Assembly (NCBI GenBank): GCA_012842495.1
Contig: DUSS01000045.1
Coordinates: forward strand, 134,634-198,633
Direction of reading: 5' to 3'
Length of the DNA: 64,000 nucleotides
Source: Candidatus Fermentithermobacillaceae bacterium
GTDB taxonomy: Bacteria; Bacillota; Sulfobacillia; Fermentithermobacillales; DUSS01
Position 1 is the first letter of the stretch. The number at the start of each line of letters is the position of its first letter. Both the position numbers and the translations under genes were made by a program. The notes under the pieces were generated by a model. It was given only the letters and a program-made list of their open reading frames with translations. It ran no database searches and was not told the origin of the DNA. Positions 28,252-37,944 of this stretch are shown here, piece by piece.

Positions 28252-28267
28252 CAGGGGGTGCGAGAAC

Positions 28268-29464
28268 ATGAAGTGGTGGTTCGGTAGGCCGTTGTACGTA
28301 AAGATCACGATAATGCTCATCCTCGGTATAGTCGCGGGTGCCGCGCTTGGGGAAAAAGCGTCATTGTTGAAGCCATTAGGGGACGTCTTCGTAAACCTTC
28401 TCAAGATGCTCATCGTCCCACTGGTATTTTTCACGATCTCCGCCGGAGTCACAAAGATGGAGAGCCCGAAAGAACTCGGTAGGATCGGGACGGGTATCAT
28501 GCTGTACTACGTTGTGACGTCTACCCTTGCCGCGGCGGTGGGAACCCTTATGGGGTTGGTCATTCGTCCGGGTCTTGGTGCGCAAGGGTTGCTGGCTGGC
28601 ACGGTCGAAACCAAACCGGCGAGTTTTTCCTTCGTGAACCAGATCGTGTCGTGGGTACCCACCAATCCGGTTCAGGCGATGGCCGAAATGAACATGATGC
28701 ACATAATCATCTTCGCCGTTCTGGTCGGCGTGGTAGTTCTGTTGCTCGGCGAACGAGCCAAGACCGTCCGGACCGTACTCGCCGAAGGTAGCGATTTGAT
28801 GATCCGCATGACCGAGATCATCATGGAGCTGGCTCCGTACGGCATCTTCGCACTGGTGGCTGTCATGGTGGGTACACTTGGAGGAAAGATGCTCGCCGCC
28901 GTGGGAAAGTTCCTTGTGGCTGACTATCTCTCCATGGTGACGCTCCTCGTTCTGGTGTATCCAACGATATTGAAGTTTGTCGCAAAGAAAAACGTCTTGG
29001 CCTTTTACCGTGACATAAGCCCGGTCATCGTTGTGGCAGCTACTACCACTTCGAGTGCTGCTACCTTACCCGTGTCGCTTAGAATCGCAAAGGAGCGTCT
29101 GGGTTTGCCGGAGAAAGTATATGGGTTCACCCTGCCGCTGGGCAACACGGTTAACATGGACGGTGCTGCAACTGCATTTGCCCTGATAGGCGTATTTGGT
29201 GCCGACTTATTCGGCGTACCAATTACCCCAGCTCTGGTCGTTCAGTTCGTGTTCCTCGGGCTCGTGCTCTCTATCGGCGCAGCGGGGGTAAAAGGCGCGG
29301 GGATCGTCATGTCATCGGTACTGCTGCAAACACTTGGCATGCCTCTTAGCCTGGTGCCTGTGCTCGCGGCGATATGGCCCTTGATTGACCCGGGCCATAC
29401 TGTATGTAACAATACGGGTGACTTGGTGGGGACGGTTGTAGTTTCGTCCAGAGTCACAGACTAG
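28268..29464 (+). CDS. Dicarboxylate/amino acid:cation symporter (DAACS family)
   Basis: KMLIVPLVFFTISAGVTKM, TTTSSAATLPVSLRIAKERLGLPEKVYGFTLPLGNTVNMDGAAT, DPGHTVCNNTGDLVGTVVVS. Confidence 0.96.
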   Translation: MKWWFGRPLYVKITIMLILGIVAGAALGEKASLLKPLGDVFVNLLKMLIVPLVFFTISAGVTKMESPKELGRIGTGIMLYYVVTSTLAAAVGTLMGLVIRPGLGAQGLLAGTVETKPASFSFVNQIVSWVPTNPVQAMAEMNMMHIIIFAVLVGVVVLLLGERAKTVRTVLAEGSDLMIRMTEIIMELAPYGIFALVAVMVGTLGGKMLAAVGKFLVADYLSMVTLLVLVYPTILKFVAKKNVLAFYRDISPVIVVAATTTSSAATLPVSLRIAKERLGLPEKVYGFTLPLGNTVNMDGAATAFALIGVFGADLFGVPITPALVVQFVFLGLVLSIGAAGVKGAGIVMSSVLLQTLGMPLSLVPVLAAIWPLIDPGHTVCNNTGDLVGTVVVSSRVTD

Positions 29465-29629
29465 TTTACGTGCGATCGGGGTCTAGGCGCCTCGCTCGGT
29501 CGGAATCACGGGGCGGGGCGCCGCCACCGCAGGCCGGACGCTGTGCTCTTTTCAGCTGTTATGCGCGGTCGCGTGGGGAAGGGGCGGGAATCAACCGGGG
29601 TTGGAGCAACTTGAGCGGAGGCTAGGCTT

Positions 29630-31036
29630 ATGAGCGTGCAACTGGTGGGGAACTACCTTCCCATACAGAGACTATGTGATGGCCTTGCTTCCGGCGTGGG
29701 AGCCGAAATTACTGTTATAGCATTAAATCTTCACAGAGTTGCAGGTACGGGTCCGTTCAGGGATTCCGTAGGTAAATGCGTCCCGGATTACTATCTTTCC
29801 TCAAAGGCAATACGTACCGGAGAAACGCTAGTCGTGGATGCTCCTGGGCGACATAGGCTCTGTGCTGACTGCAGAGTACGAGACGGCTGTACAGAGACCA
29901 TAGCCATCGCCACTCCGATAGTCCGAGGAAGCAGCATCATTGGAGCCATAGCGGTAGTAGGCACGACGGAGCACCAACGGGCTCGTCTTTCGAACAACGT
30001 GGATGGTCTTAGATACATGTTTAAAGAGGTCTCTACAGTAGTCGGTGCTCAACTGGTCGTTCCGGCAGAACGGTCGAAACATCGAGCCATCACATTTGAC
30101 CACATCATCGGCGATTCGCCCCCAATGCTGGAAGCAAAGCTGACAGCGGCGAGGGCGGCAGGGTCGCATGCGAACATACTCTTGTTGGGGGAAACTGGAA
30201 CAGGAAAAGAACTATTTGCTAGAGCAATACACGCTGCAAGCGACAGATCACATGGTCCTTTCATCGCTGTAAACTGCGGTGCCATACCTGAAGGGTTATT
30301 TGAAAGTGAGCTATTCGGCTACGAGGAGGGTGCGTTTACTGGAGCACGTAGAGGGGGCAAACCTGGAATCATCGAGTTAGCACGTGGTGGGACACTGTTT
30401 TTGGATGAGGTTGGCGATTTGCCGTTACAGGTTCAGGGCAAGTTACTGAGAGCACTCGAGCAAAAGGAAGTCTTGAGGATCGGGGCTAAGGCACCCGTTC
30501 ATGCTGATTTCAGGCTGATCACGGCCACGCACAAAGATCTGCAAGAGCTGGTTGATCGTGGCTTATTTAGAAGTGATCTGTTCTACCGCATTAACGTCGT
30601 TCCCATCAGAATTCCGCCCCTCCGAGAACGGGCCGAGGATATACCGTTGTTGATACAGCACTTCATGATGAGGCACTCTTGGGAACGTCGAACTCCGCTG
30701 AGCTTGACTGATGAAGCACTCAGAGCGCTGATGACATACCCATGGCCGGGAAACGTCCGCGAACTTGAAAACCTTGTTGAGTACTTCGTGGTCATGGCAA
30801 AAGGTTCTCGAATCGGTCTCAAAGACTTGCCGTCGATTTACCTTCGCCGAGGAAGCACTTCAAAGCTGCAGGGAGGCGTCATTCCCTTGAAGGAGCTCGA
30901 GCGAATGGCTGTCGAGCAGGCACTGGAACTGTACGGAAGATCCGGTGAAGGGAAACGCGCAGCGGCGAGGGCGCTGGGTATCGATGTCAGCACCCTTTAC
31001 CGAAAGATCAAACGGTATTCAATACGCTTATCCTAG
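29630..31036 (+). CDS. Sigma-54-dependent enhancer-binding transcriptional regulator
   Basis: GETGTGKELFARAIH, GAFTGARRGGKPG, GGTLFLDEVGDLPLQVQGKLLRALEQKE, RSDLFYRINVVPIRIPPLRER; Fis-type HTH; Cys-rich GAF/PAS-like sensor. Confidence 0.96.
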   Translation: MSVQLVGNYLPIQRLCDGLASGVGAEITVIALNLHRVAGTGPFRDSVGKCVPDYYLSSKAIRTGETLVVDAPGRHRLCADCRVRDGCTETIAIATPIVRGSSIIGAIAVVGTTEHQRARLSNNVDGLRYMFKEVSTVVGAQLVVPAERSKHRAITFDHIIGDSPPMLEAKLTAARAAGSHANILLLGETGTGKELFARAIHAASDRSHGPFIAVNCGAIPEGLFESELFGYEEGAFTGARRGGKPGIIELARGGTLFLDEVGDLPLQVQGKLLRALEQKEVLRIGAKAPVHADFRLITATHKDLQELVDRGLFRSDLFYRINVVPIRIPPLRERAEDIPLLIQHFMMRHSWERRTPLSLTDEALRALMTYPWPGNVRELENLVEYFVVMAKGSRIGLKDLPSIYLRRGSTSKLQGGVIPLKELERMAVEQALELYGRSGEGKRAAARALGIDVSTLYRKIKRYSIRLS

Positions 31037-31199
31037 TCTCCCCGTTTTTCGGGTACCCGTTTAAAGAAGTTCCAGCCTATCGGTGCTCACACGAGATCGG
31101 CCATCACCCTTGCCAGGACAGATCTCGCCAGTATGACGGATGTCCCGGTGAGGTATGAGTAAAATCTCTGTGGGTCGGTAGAAGGCAAAAAGGGCGAGA

Positions 31200-31545
31200 A
31201 GGCATCCGGAAAGGCACCATTGCCACGTTGCTCGGGGATGTAGAGTATTGCCGGAGGTATTACTTCGACAGAAAGACGGCTGGATACGTGTATCTGTTGG
31301 ACGAAGCACTGGGGGTTGGCAGGGGAAGGGTCGGCCCCGGTTTGGCCGTAGTGGCTGCAATTCAGGCGGTGATCGGGCCTTCCTACCGGGCCGCAAGAGA
31401 CGCACTGAAATAGTTCTACGGGCATCAGGTAGTCAGTTACGAGACCATTCGGCAGTTGATATTGCGGCTGGGAGAGTTTCTGGAGAAAGAAGAAGCGGGC
31501 AAACGGGAAGAACCTGAGGCACCCTGCCATCACATGAGTACCAGT
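31200..31545 (+). pseudogene. ISLre2 (UPF0236)-type transposase fragment with in-frame stop
   Basis: IATLLGDVEYCRRYYFDRKTAGYVYLLDEALGVGRGRVGPGLAVVAAIQAVIGPSYRAARDALK*FYGHQVVSYETIRQLILRLGEF; TAG at 31411-31413; lacks most of the catalytic region. Confidence 0.75.
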
Positions 31546-31604
31546 ATAGAGGGGCGTGGCTTCTCATCCACAACCACTTGACAGACTCTAGAGCCTGTTG
31601 CTCG

Positions 31605-31633
31605 TTGCCATCCGGGTGGCAGGATGGTATCAT
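31605..31633 (+). promoter_or_regulatory. Candidate SigA promoter for T-box-pheST
   Basis: TTGCCA, 17 nt, TATCAT. Confidence 0.55.
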
Positions 31634-31689
31634 CATGACAACCGACCGGCAGCCTACCCCGGACGACGCGGGAACTCAACGGGCCGGCG

Positions 31690-32003
31690 GCCGTCAAACG
31701 CGATAACACCAGGGCGAGAGTGCGATGAAGGAGAGGTTGGGCCGGTAGAAGCTGACAGGGCGAGGGGGCCGCGACTGAGAGCCCCTTTCTGCGGAGCCGG
31801 CTGAGATTCGCTCCTGAGCATCCGCGCTGAAAGAGGGATAGTTTAGGTACGGGTACCATCTTGGGTACCCTGTTTCCCCCTGGTAGGTGCGGCGTATCTC
31901 CGCGATAAGGAGACACGAGGTGGGCGGCGGTTCTCGTCGCCAAGGCCAGGGTGGTACCGCGGAAGCTTTAGCTTTCGTCCTAGGGACGGAAGCTTTTTCT
32001 TTT
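31690..32003 (+). promoter_or_regulatory. T-box riboswitch, pheS leader
   Basis: T-box AGGGTGGTACCGCG at 31948-31961; likely Phe specifier TTC at 31807-31809; terminator AGCTTTCGTCC tag GGACGGAAGCT TTTTCTTTT. Confidence 0.93.
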
Positions 32004-32154
32004 GGCGCATGCTTTCAAATGTGGCTGGTCGCTGGTGCGCTCGTAAGAAACAGCCCGCTACAAGATGCGCGCAGGTAAGGGGGAAGAAGCGGCGGCAAGT
32101 AAGTAAATTACAGATTGGGAAGATGATGTAGACACCAGAGATGGGGGGTTACAG

Positions 32155-33225
32155 ATGGGTGAAGATGACGTAGCTTTGTCTCCAACCACGAGGAATCTTA
32201 TTGATGAGATCGGAACGATAGAGAAAAGAGCTTTAGAAGAGCTCGAGGCGGTGTCATCCCAACAGGAACTCGAAGAGTTCCGCACGAGGTACCTGGGAAG
32301 GAAGGGACTGCTGACAGCGGTCCTCCGGCGTCTAGGGGAGCTTCCTCAACGGGAGCGACCAGCGGTGGGACAAAGAGCCAACGCCCTCAGGCAAAAACTC
32401 GAAGAGGAGATAACCCACCGGGATGAAGCGCTGAGGCGCGAGGCTCTCGCCAGGACTCTCGAGCGCGAGCAGCTGGACGTCACTTTGCCTGGCCTTCCTT
32501 TCCGCCGGGGTACGCTGCATCCTCTGACCCTTGCGCTAAGGGAAATCGTGGATATCTTTGCCGGCATGGGGTTCAGTGTTTTCGAAAGCCGGGAAGTGGA
32601 GACGGACGAGATGAACTTCGTATTCCTCAATATCCCGCCGGGACACCCGGCCAGAGACATGCAGGCGACGTTCTACGTCAATCCCGAGGTGGTGCTGCGA
32701 ACTCAGACGTCTCCCGGGCAAATAAGGGGTATGCGCACATACGAAGGCCGCTTGCCCGTCAGGTTCATTGTGCCGGGCAGGGTGTACCGGAGAGATCCTG
32801 CCGATGTTTCTCACCATCCGGTATTCCACCAGATCGAGGGAATAGCTGTAGATCGGGACATAAGTTTCCGCAACCTGGTATGGGTCCTGGAGGAGTTTGC
32901 CAGAAAGTTTTTCGGTCCTGATACTCGCATCCGGTTGCGTCCGAGTTACTTCCCGTTTACTGAACCCAGCGCCGACATGGAAGTGTCCTGCACCATTTGC
33001 CGCGGAAAGGGTTGCTCGGTTTGCAAGTACTCCGGGTGGCTGGAGGTGGCCGGAGCAGGGATGGTCCATCCCGTGGTCTTGAGAAACGGGGGGTACGATC
33101 CCGCCGAGGTGACAGGCTTTGCCTTCGGAATGGGCCTCGAACGCCTGACTATGCTCAAACTGGGAATCGATGATATTCGCTTGTTTTACTCGTGCGACAC
33201 GAGGTTCCTCAGCCAATTCGCTTAA
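32155..33225 (+). CDS. pheS: Phenylalanyl-tRNA synthetase alpha subunit
   Basis: LHPLTLALREIVDIFAGMGF, LRTQTSPGQIRGM, HHPVFHQIEGIAVD, FGMGLERLTMLKLGIDDIRLFY. Confidence 0.98.
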   Translation: MGEDDVALSPTTRNLIDEIGTIEKRALEELEAVSSQQELEEFRTRYLGRKGLLTAVLRRLGELPQRERPAVGQRANALRQKLEEEITHRDEALRREALARTLEREQLDVTLPGLPFRRGTLHPLTLALREIVDIFAGMGFSVFESREVETDEMNFVFLNIPPGHPARDMQATFYVNPEVVLRTQTSPGQIRGMRTYEGRLPVRFIVPGRVYRRDPADVSHHPVFHQIEGIAVDRDISFRNLVWVLEEFARKFFGPDTRIRLRPSYFPFTEPSADMEVSCTICRGKGCSVCKYSGWLEVAGAGMVHPVVLRNGGYDPAEVTGFAFGMGLERLTMLKLGIDDIRLFYSCDTRFLSQFA

Positions 33226-33313
33226 GGTCTGGTTAAATCGTCACCTGAATATTTAGGTCGCTATCCAGACAGTGTTAACTTGTGCAAATCGAGTGAGAAA
33301 GGGCGGATGAACT

Positions 33314-35830
33314 GTGAAAGTACCGTGGAAGTGGCTGACGGAGTATTGCCGGTCTCCGTGGTCGGTAAAAGAGACCGCGGAGCGGTTAACGATGGTAGGT
33401 GTCAGCGTCGAAAACGTGGTACACGACTCGTTTGAGGGAAAGGGCCTTGTCACAGCGAAGGTGGTTTCGGTGTCCCCCCATCCAGAGAGGCCCGGGCTCA
33501 GCGTCGGTTTCGTCGATGCTGGCGGCAGGACCTATACGGTCGTTTCGGGTGCGCCCGGGTTCAAGCCGGGGGTCGTAACAGCCTTCGCTCCGCCCGGATC
33601 CAAGATTCCTCGGAAGGGAAGTCAAAAAAAGCAAGGGCCGGGTGAGGACGGTTCCTCCAGGTCGGACTCAGAAACTTTTGAGGTGGTGGCCCGGGACATA
33701 CACGGGGTTCTTTCGGAAGGAATGGTGCTTTCTGTGAACGAAATCCTCACGGGCGAAGGGCCGCGACCTGGCGAAGACATAGTGATCTTCCCCGAGGGCA
33801 CTGCTTCAGGGCTTCCCCTTGACGAGTTTCTGGACCTCGATGACTATGTTTTTGAACTTGAGCTCACCCCGAGTTTTTCCCACTGCCTGTCCATCATAGG
33901 GGTGGCCATGGAGCTCAGCGCCATCTCCGGTGTTCCCGTACGCCTTCCCCAAACGCTTGCCTCGTGGTCCTTTCTCGATCCTGCAGGCTCACGCCAGGCA
34001 GAGGACGACCGTTCCGCCGGAGCTCACGAGAGCAAGGGCCAACGAGGGATGATCGAGGTGGTTCTGGAGGATCCGGACCTGTGCCCCTATTATGCTGGCA
34101 AGACCATCCTCGACGTGAAGTGGGGGTATTCTCCCATCGAGGTGGAACGGAGGCTCTACCTGGCCGGAATGAGACCCATAAACGCGCTGGTGGATGCCAC
34201 CAACTACGCCATGCTAGAGACGGGACAGCCGCTCCACGCTTTCGACCTGGACAAGCTCACGGGCGGCATCATTCAGGTGCGCCTGTCCCGTCCGGGGGAA
34301 TCCATAATGACGCTGGACGGAGTTCTGCGAGAGCTGCCCCCGGAGAGTCTCGTGATAGCTGACGCCCGCGGTCCCGTAGCTATCGCAGGTATCATGGGAG
34401 GCAAGGAAACGGAGGTTTCGGAGGCCACGCGCAACGTGTTTCTGGAATCGGCCTGGTTCAACCCAAAGAGCGTAAGGGCGACCTCGGTGCGCTTGGGGCT
34501 GCGGACCGAAGCTGAGATCCGGTTTGAAAAGGGTGTAGACCCCACGGCGCAGGTAGCTTGCGTCGAACGGGCTGCCGAGCTTATCACGCGGGTCTCGGGC
34601 GGTAAACCGGTGCCCGGCTGGTCACAAGCTCGGGCCGCCAAGCCACCTCGAAGGAAGAGCATGCTGGACTTAGGCTATCTCGAAAAAGTCCTCGGCAAGA
34701 GCATCGAAAAGGACCGGGTTGCAGGTGCCTTGAGGCGGCTCGGGTTTTCCGTCCTGGATAAGGGGGACGGCCTCGAAGTCTCAATCCCTCCCCGGAGGGT
34801 GGACGTCGCCGGACAGGTGGATCTGGTCGAGGAAGTAGCGAGACATCTCGGTTACGGGAATTTCCAGGGGCAGCCTTTGAAGGTGACGGTTTCACCCAAA
34901 GTCCCTGCCGGGGTCATCTATAAAGAACGCGTCCGGGACCTCCTTCGCTCTCTGGGAGGGAGCGAGGTGATGACCAATTCCCTGTGCGGCCCCGACGACA
35001 TCGCCGCTATGGGATGGGAGGCAGACGATCCTCGCGCGAACCCGGTGAAGCTGGAAAACCCCCTCACTTCGGATGAATCCTTGTTGAGGACCAGCCTGTT
35101 GCCTGGCTTGCTGAAAGGCCTGGAAACCAACAAACGGTATAAGGCTGCGGGGGCGATCATTTGGGAGATCGGGACGGTGTTCTTTCCTTCCAAAGAGGAG
35201 CTGCCCTTAGAGAAGCTTCAACTCGCCATCGCGGCGAGTGGCACTCTCGCGCCTAAAACGTGGAATGCGCTTCCCCTCGAAGCTGACTTTTACTACATGA
35301 AGGGCCTTGTCCAGTCGCTTTTGGGCGGCCTCGGGGTTGAGGATGTCGTGGTGGAAAAACGTGCCGGCATGCCTTTCCATCCCGGAAAGTCCTGCAAGGT
35401 ATTATCAAATGGCGTGACCTTAGGAGAAACGGGAGAAATACATCCCGTGGTCCTCGAAAAGTATGACCTGGACCGGAGGACCGCTCTCGCGTGGCTCGAC
35501 GTGGAAGCTCTAAGGGCCATGTCGCGGGAACCGCGATACCAGCCCGTTCCGAGATTCCCCAGAGTCGAGCGGGATTTGGCGGTCATTGCACCCGAGGAAC
35601 TGGAAGTGGGTGCAATCGAGCGTCTGGTGAAAAGGGAGGCCAAGCACCTGGTGGGCTTCAGAGTATTCGACCTCTGGAAAGGATCTCCCGTTCCTGCCGG
35701 TAAGAAGAGCATCGCGTTTTCCATGACCTTCGGGGCACCGGACAGGACCCTGACTGACGACGAGGTAACTTCGGAAATCGAGATGATCGTCAAGAAACTT
35801 GAGCAGGAACTAAACGTTACGTTACGGTAG
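33314..35830 (+). CDS. pheT: Phenylalanyl-tRNA synthetase beta subunit
   Basis: MKVPWKWLTEYC, NALVDATNYAMLETGQPLHAFDLDKL, AIAGIMGGKETEVSEATRNVFLESAWFNP. Confidence 0.98.
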   Translation: MKVPWKWLTEYCRSPWSVKETAERLTMVGVSVENVVHDSFEGKGLVTAKVVSVSPHPERPGLSVGFVDAGGRTYTVVSGAPGFKPGVVTAFAPPGSKIPRKGSQKKQGPGEDGSSRSDSETFEVVARDIHGVLSEGMVLSVNEILTGEGPRPGEDIVIFPEGTASGLPLDEFLDLDDYVFELELTPSFSHCLSIIGVAMELSAISGVPVRLPQTLASWSFLDPAGSRQAEDDRSAGAHESKGQRGMIEVVLEDPDLCPYYAGKTILDVKWGYSPIEVERRLYLAGMRPINALVDATNYAMLETGQPLHAFDLDKLTGGIIQVRLSRPGESIMTLDGVLRELPPESLVIADARGPVAIAGIMGGKETEVSEATRNVFLESAWFNPKSVRATSVRLGLRTEAEIRFEKGVDPTAQVACVERAAELITRVSGGKPVPGWSQARAAKPPRRKSMLDLGYLEKVLGKSIEKDRVAGALRRLGFSVLDKGDGLEVSIPPRRVDVAGQVDLVEEVARHLGYGNFQGQPLKVTVSPKVPAGVIYKERVRDLLRSLGGSEVMTNSLCGPDDIAAMGWEADDPRANPVKLENPLTSDESLLRTSLLPGLLKGLETNKRYKAAGAIIWEIGTVFFPSKEELPLEKLQLAIAASGTLAPKTWNALPLEADFYYMKGLVQSLLGGLGVEDVVVEKRAGMPFHPGKSCKVLSNGVTLGETGEIHPVVLEKYDLDRRTALAWLDVEALRAMSREPRYQPVPRFPRVERDLAVIAPEELEVGAIERLVKREAKHLVGFRVFDLWKGSPVPAGKKSIAFSMTFGAPDRTLTDDEVTSEIEMIVKKLEQELNVTLR

Positions 35831-35836
35831 TGGTGT

Positions 35837-37591
35837 ATGGGAGCCCATGGCATGGACAACTTGACCGTCGCCAGCATGTTGCGGGAGATCTCGGCGCTTT
35901 TGGCGGTGAAGGGCGAAGACCCGTTCAAAGTCCGGTCCTACGAAAAGGCCGCCGACAGCATCGAGTACCTCAATCGCCCTCTTTCCGAGATCGTGGCTGA
36001 GGGGGGCCTTTTGGATATACCGGGGATAGGCAAAAACCTCGCTCCGAAGATCGAGGAAATGGTCAGGACCGGGAGATCAAGCTTTCTCGAGAAGCTCAAA
36101 ACCGAAGTCCCCGAGAGCGTCCTCGAACTCCTCATGGTGCCAGGTATCGGTCCCAAGACCGCGCACATGCTGTTTCGCGATCTCGGTATCGTGAGCCTTG
36201 CCGGGTTGGAGGAGGGGCTTACCCGGGGTTCCCTCCATAATCTGCCGGGACTCGGGCCGAAGAGGGTGGAGCTCATTTCGAAAGGCGTTGCGGAGGTTAA
36301 GAAGTATTTGGGCAAGACCCTTCTGGGCATCGCCCTTCCTCTGGGAGAAGAGTTAGTCTCCCGCCTGCGGGCGGAGGGATTTCGCTGCGAAATGGTGGGT
36401 GAGGTGAGGCGAAGGACGCCCGTTGTGTCCCGGCTGGAGCTGCTCCTGTGCGTGAACGGTGGTGAAAAACCCGCTTGCTCCGGAGAACTACGGGATCGGT
36501 GTTTACCCCGCGTGGAAGAGGTCCTCGGTGTGAGGCTGGAATGGCAAAGGGATAATGACGGGCTCATTCGGGGCCGGTCCTTGGGTCCAGGTTTGAAAAT
36601 GGAGGTCTCCTTTTGTCCCCCGGAGGAGTTCGGGCTATGGACGCTGATCCTAACTGGAGAAGAGGGATACGTTTCCCACGTCAAGGACGTTCTGGCGGAG
36701 AGTGGGTGTGCCGTCGTCCGCGGTGGGCTAAAAAAAGGCAATGGCACCGAGGTTCTTCCGGTCCCTGATGAGGCGACTCTGTTCACCATTGCAGGTCTTC
36801 GCCCCGTACCTCCTGAAATCAGGCACCGCCCGGAGATGTGGAGGGAAGTGGAGGACCGGGGATTCAAGCTGGTTTCTATATCTGACATCCGTGGAGACCT
36901 GCATGTCCATACGACCTGGAGCGACGGGGTGATGAGCATAGAGGAAGCCGTCGGGGAGTGCCGGCGTCTCGGTTACGAGTACGTTGCCATCACCGACCAC
37001 GCTACGAGGATTTCGTTTATTCAGGGACTTGACTCCGTCCGGATCCGTCTCCAGGCGGAGGAAATAGCCCGCACAAGTTGCCTTTTCCCCGATATTTCGC
37101 TGATCAGGGGAGTCGAGGTGGACATTTTAAAGGACGGCAGCTTGAGCTTGCCCGAAGAGGAGCTCAGGCAGGTCGAGTTGGTAATAGCTTCGATTCACCA
37201 GGGGTTTGAGCCACCCGACGTCTATCTCGAAAGGCTCAAAGAGGCGGCCTCTAATCCCTTCGTGCACGTCATCGGGCATCCAACCGGCCGGAAAATGGGG
37301 AGGAGGCCGCCGGCTATCGTCGACATCCAGCCGCTTCTTGAGATATGCAGCAAGACGGGAACTTGCCTCGAAGTAAACGCTTCCCCCGACCGGCTGGATC
37401 TGGACGAGGAAGCTGTGCGGCTGGCCTGGAAAGCTGGGGTCAAGCTGGTGGTTGCCACGGACGCCCATTCGGTTCGGGGGCTTTCGGATATGCGCTACGG
37501 GGTGGATGCGTGTTTCAGAAGAGCCGGCCTCCCCCCCGATGCAGTGATCAACTCAAGACCTTTGAGCGAATGGTTTCCCCTCAAAAGCTGA
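35837..37591 (+). CDS. polX: PolX-family protein (HhH + degenerate polymerase X + PHP domain)
   Basis: N-terminal HhH KVRSYEKAADSIEYL, DIPGIGKNLAPKIEE; PHP motifs DLHVHTTWSDGVMSIEEAV, YVAITDHA, RGVEVDIL, ASIHQ, ATDAHS. Confidence 0.92.
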   Translation: MGAHGMDNLTVASMLREISALLAVKGEDPFKVRSYEKAADSIEYLNRPLSEIVAEGGLLDIPGIGKNLAPKIEEMVRTGRSSFLEKLKTEVPESVLELLMVPGIGPKTAHMLFRDLGIVSLAGLEEGLTRGSLHNLPGLGPKRVELISKGVAEVKKYLGKTLLGIALPLGEELVSRLRAEGFRCEMVGEVRRRTPVVSRLELLLCVNGGEKPACSGELRDRCLPRVEEVLGVRLEWQRDNDGLIRGRSLGPGLKMEVSFCPPEEFGLWTLILTGEEGYVSHVKDVLAESGCAVVRGGLKKGNGTEVLPVPDEATLFTIAGLRPVPPEIRHRPEMWREVEDRGFKLVSISDIRGDLHVHTTWSDGVMSIEEAVGECRRLGYEYVAITDHATRISFIQGLDSVRIRLQAEEIARTSCLFPDISLIRGVEVDILKDGSLSLPEEELRQVELVIASIHQGFEPPDVYLERLKEAASNPFVHVIGHPTGRKMGRRPPAIVDIQPLLEICSKTGTCLEVNASPDRLDLDEEAVRLAWKAGVKLVVATDAHSVRGLSDMRYGVDACFRRAGLPPDAVINSRPLSEWFPLKS

Positions 37592-37944
37592 CCGGGTTCC
37601 CTCAACTTCGCGGGCTGGGACGGCCTTGATGCCCGATGTGCCTCACACTCACCTTACCTGTGTCTGCGCCGATGCTTCCGGCCCCGTCGTCGAAGCCCCG
37701 TGGGATACGTAATGGCATTGTCGGCTCGACCGGCAGCCTGTAGCGGGAAACTCTTATGAATTAGCACGGCGTCTTCCTCGGAATACCTGATCCTCGCCGT
37801 TCATAGATTTCTCTCGGACCTGCCCGGTACGGATTGGTTCACTGGAATCCGGGTGGAGTCGCGCGAGCATTCCCGCACGGTGCCCGGCCCAAGAGCCTTC
37901 AGAGCGCCGTGGCGGGACATTCCAGTATCTGGAGGACGGGCGCG

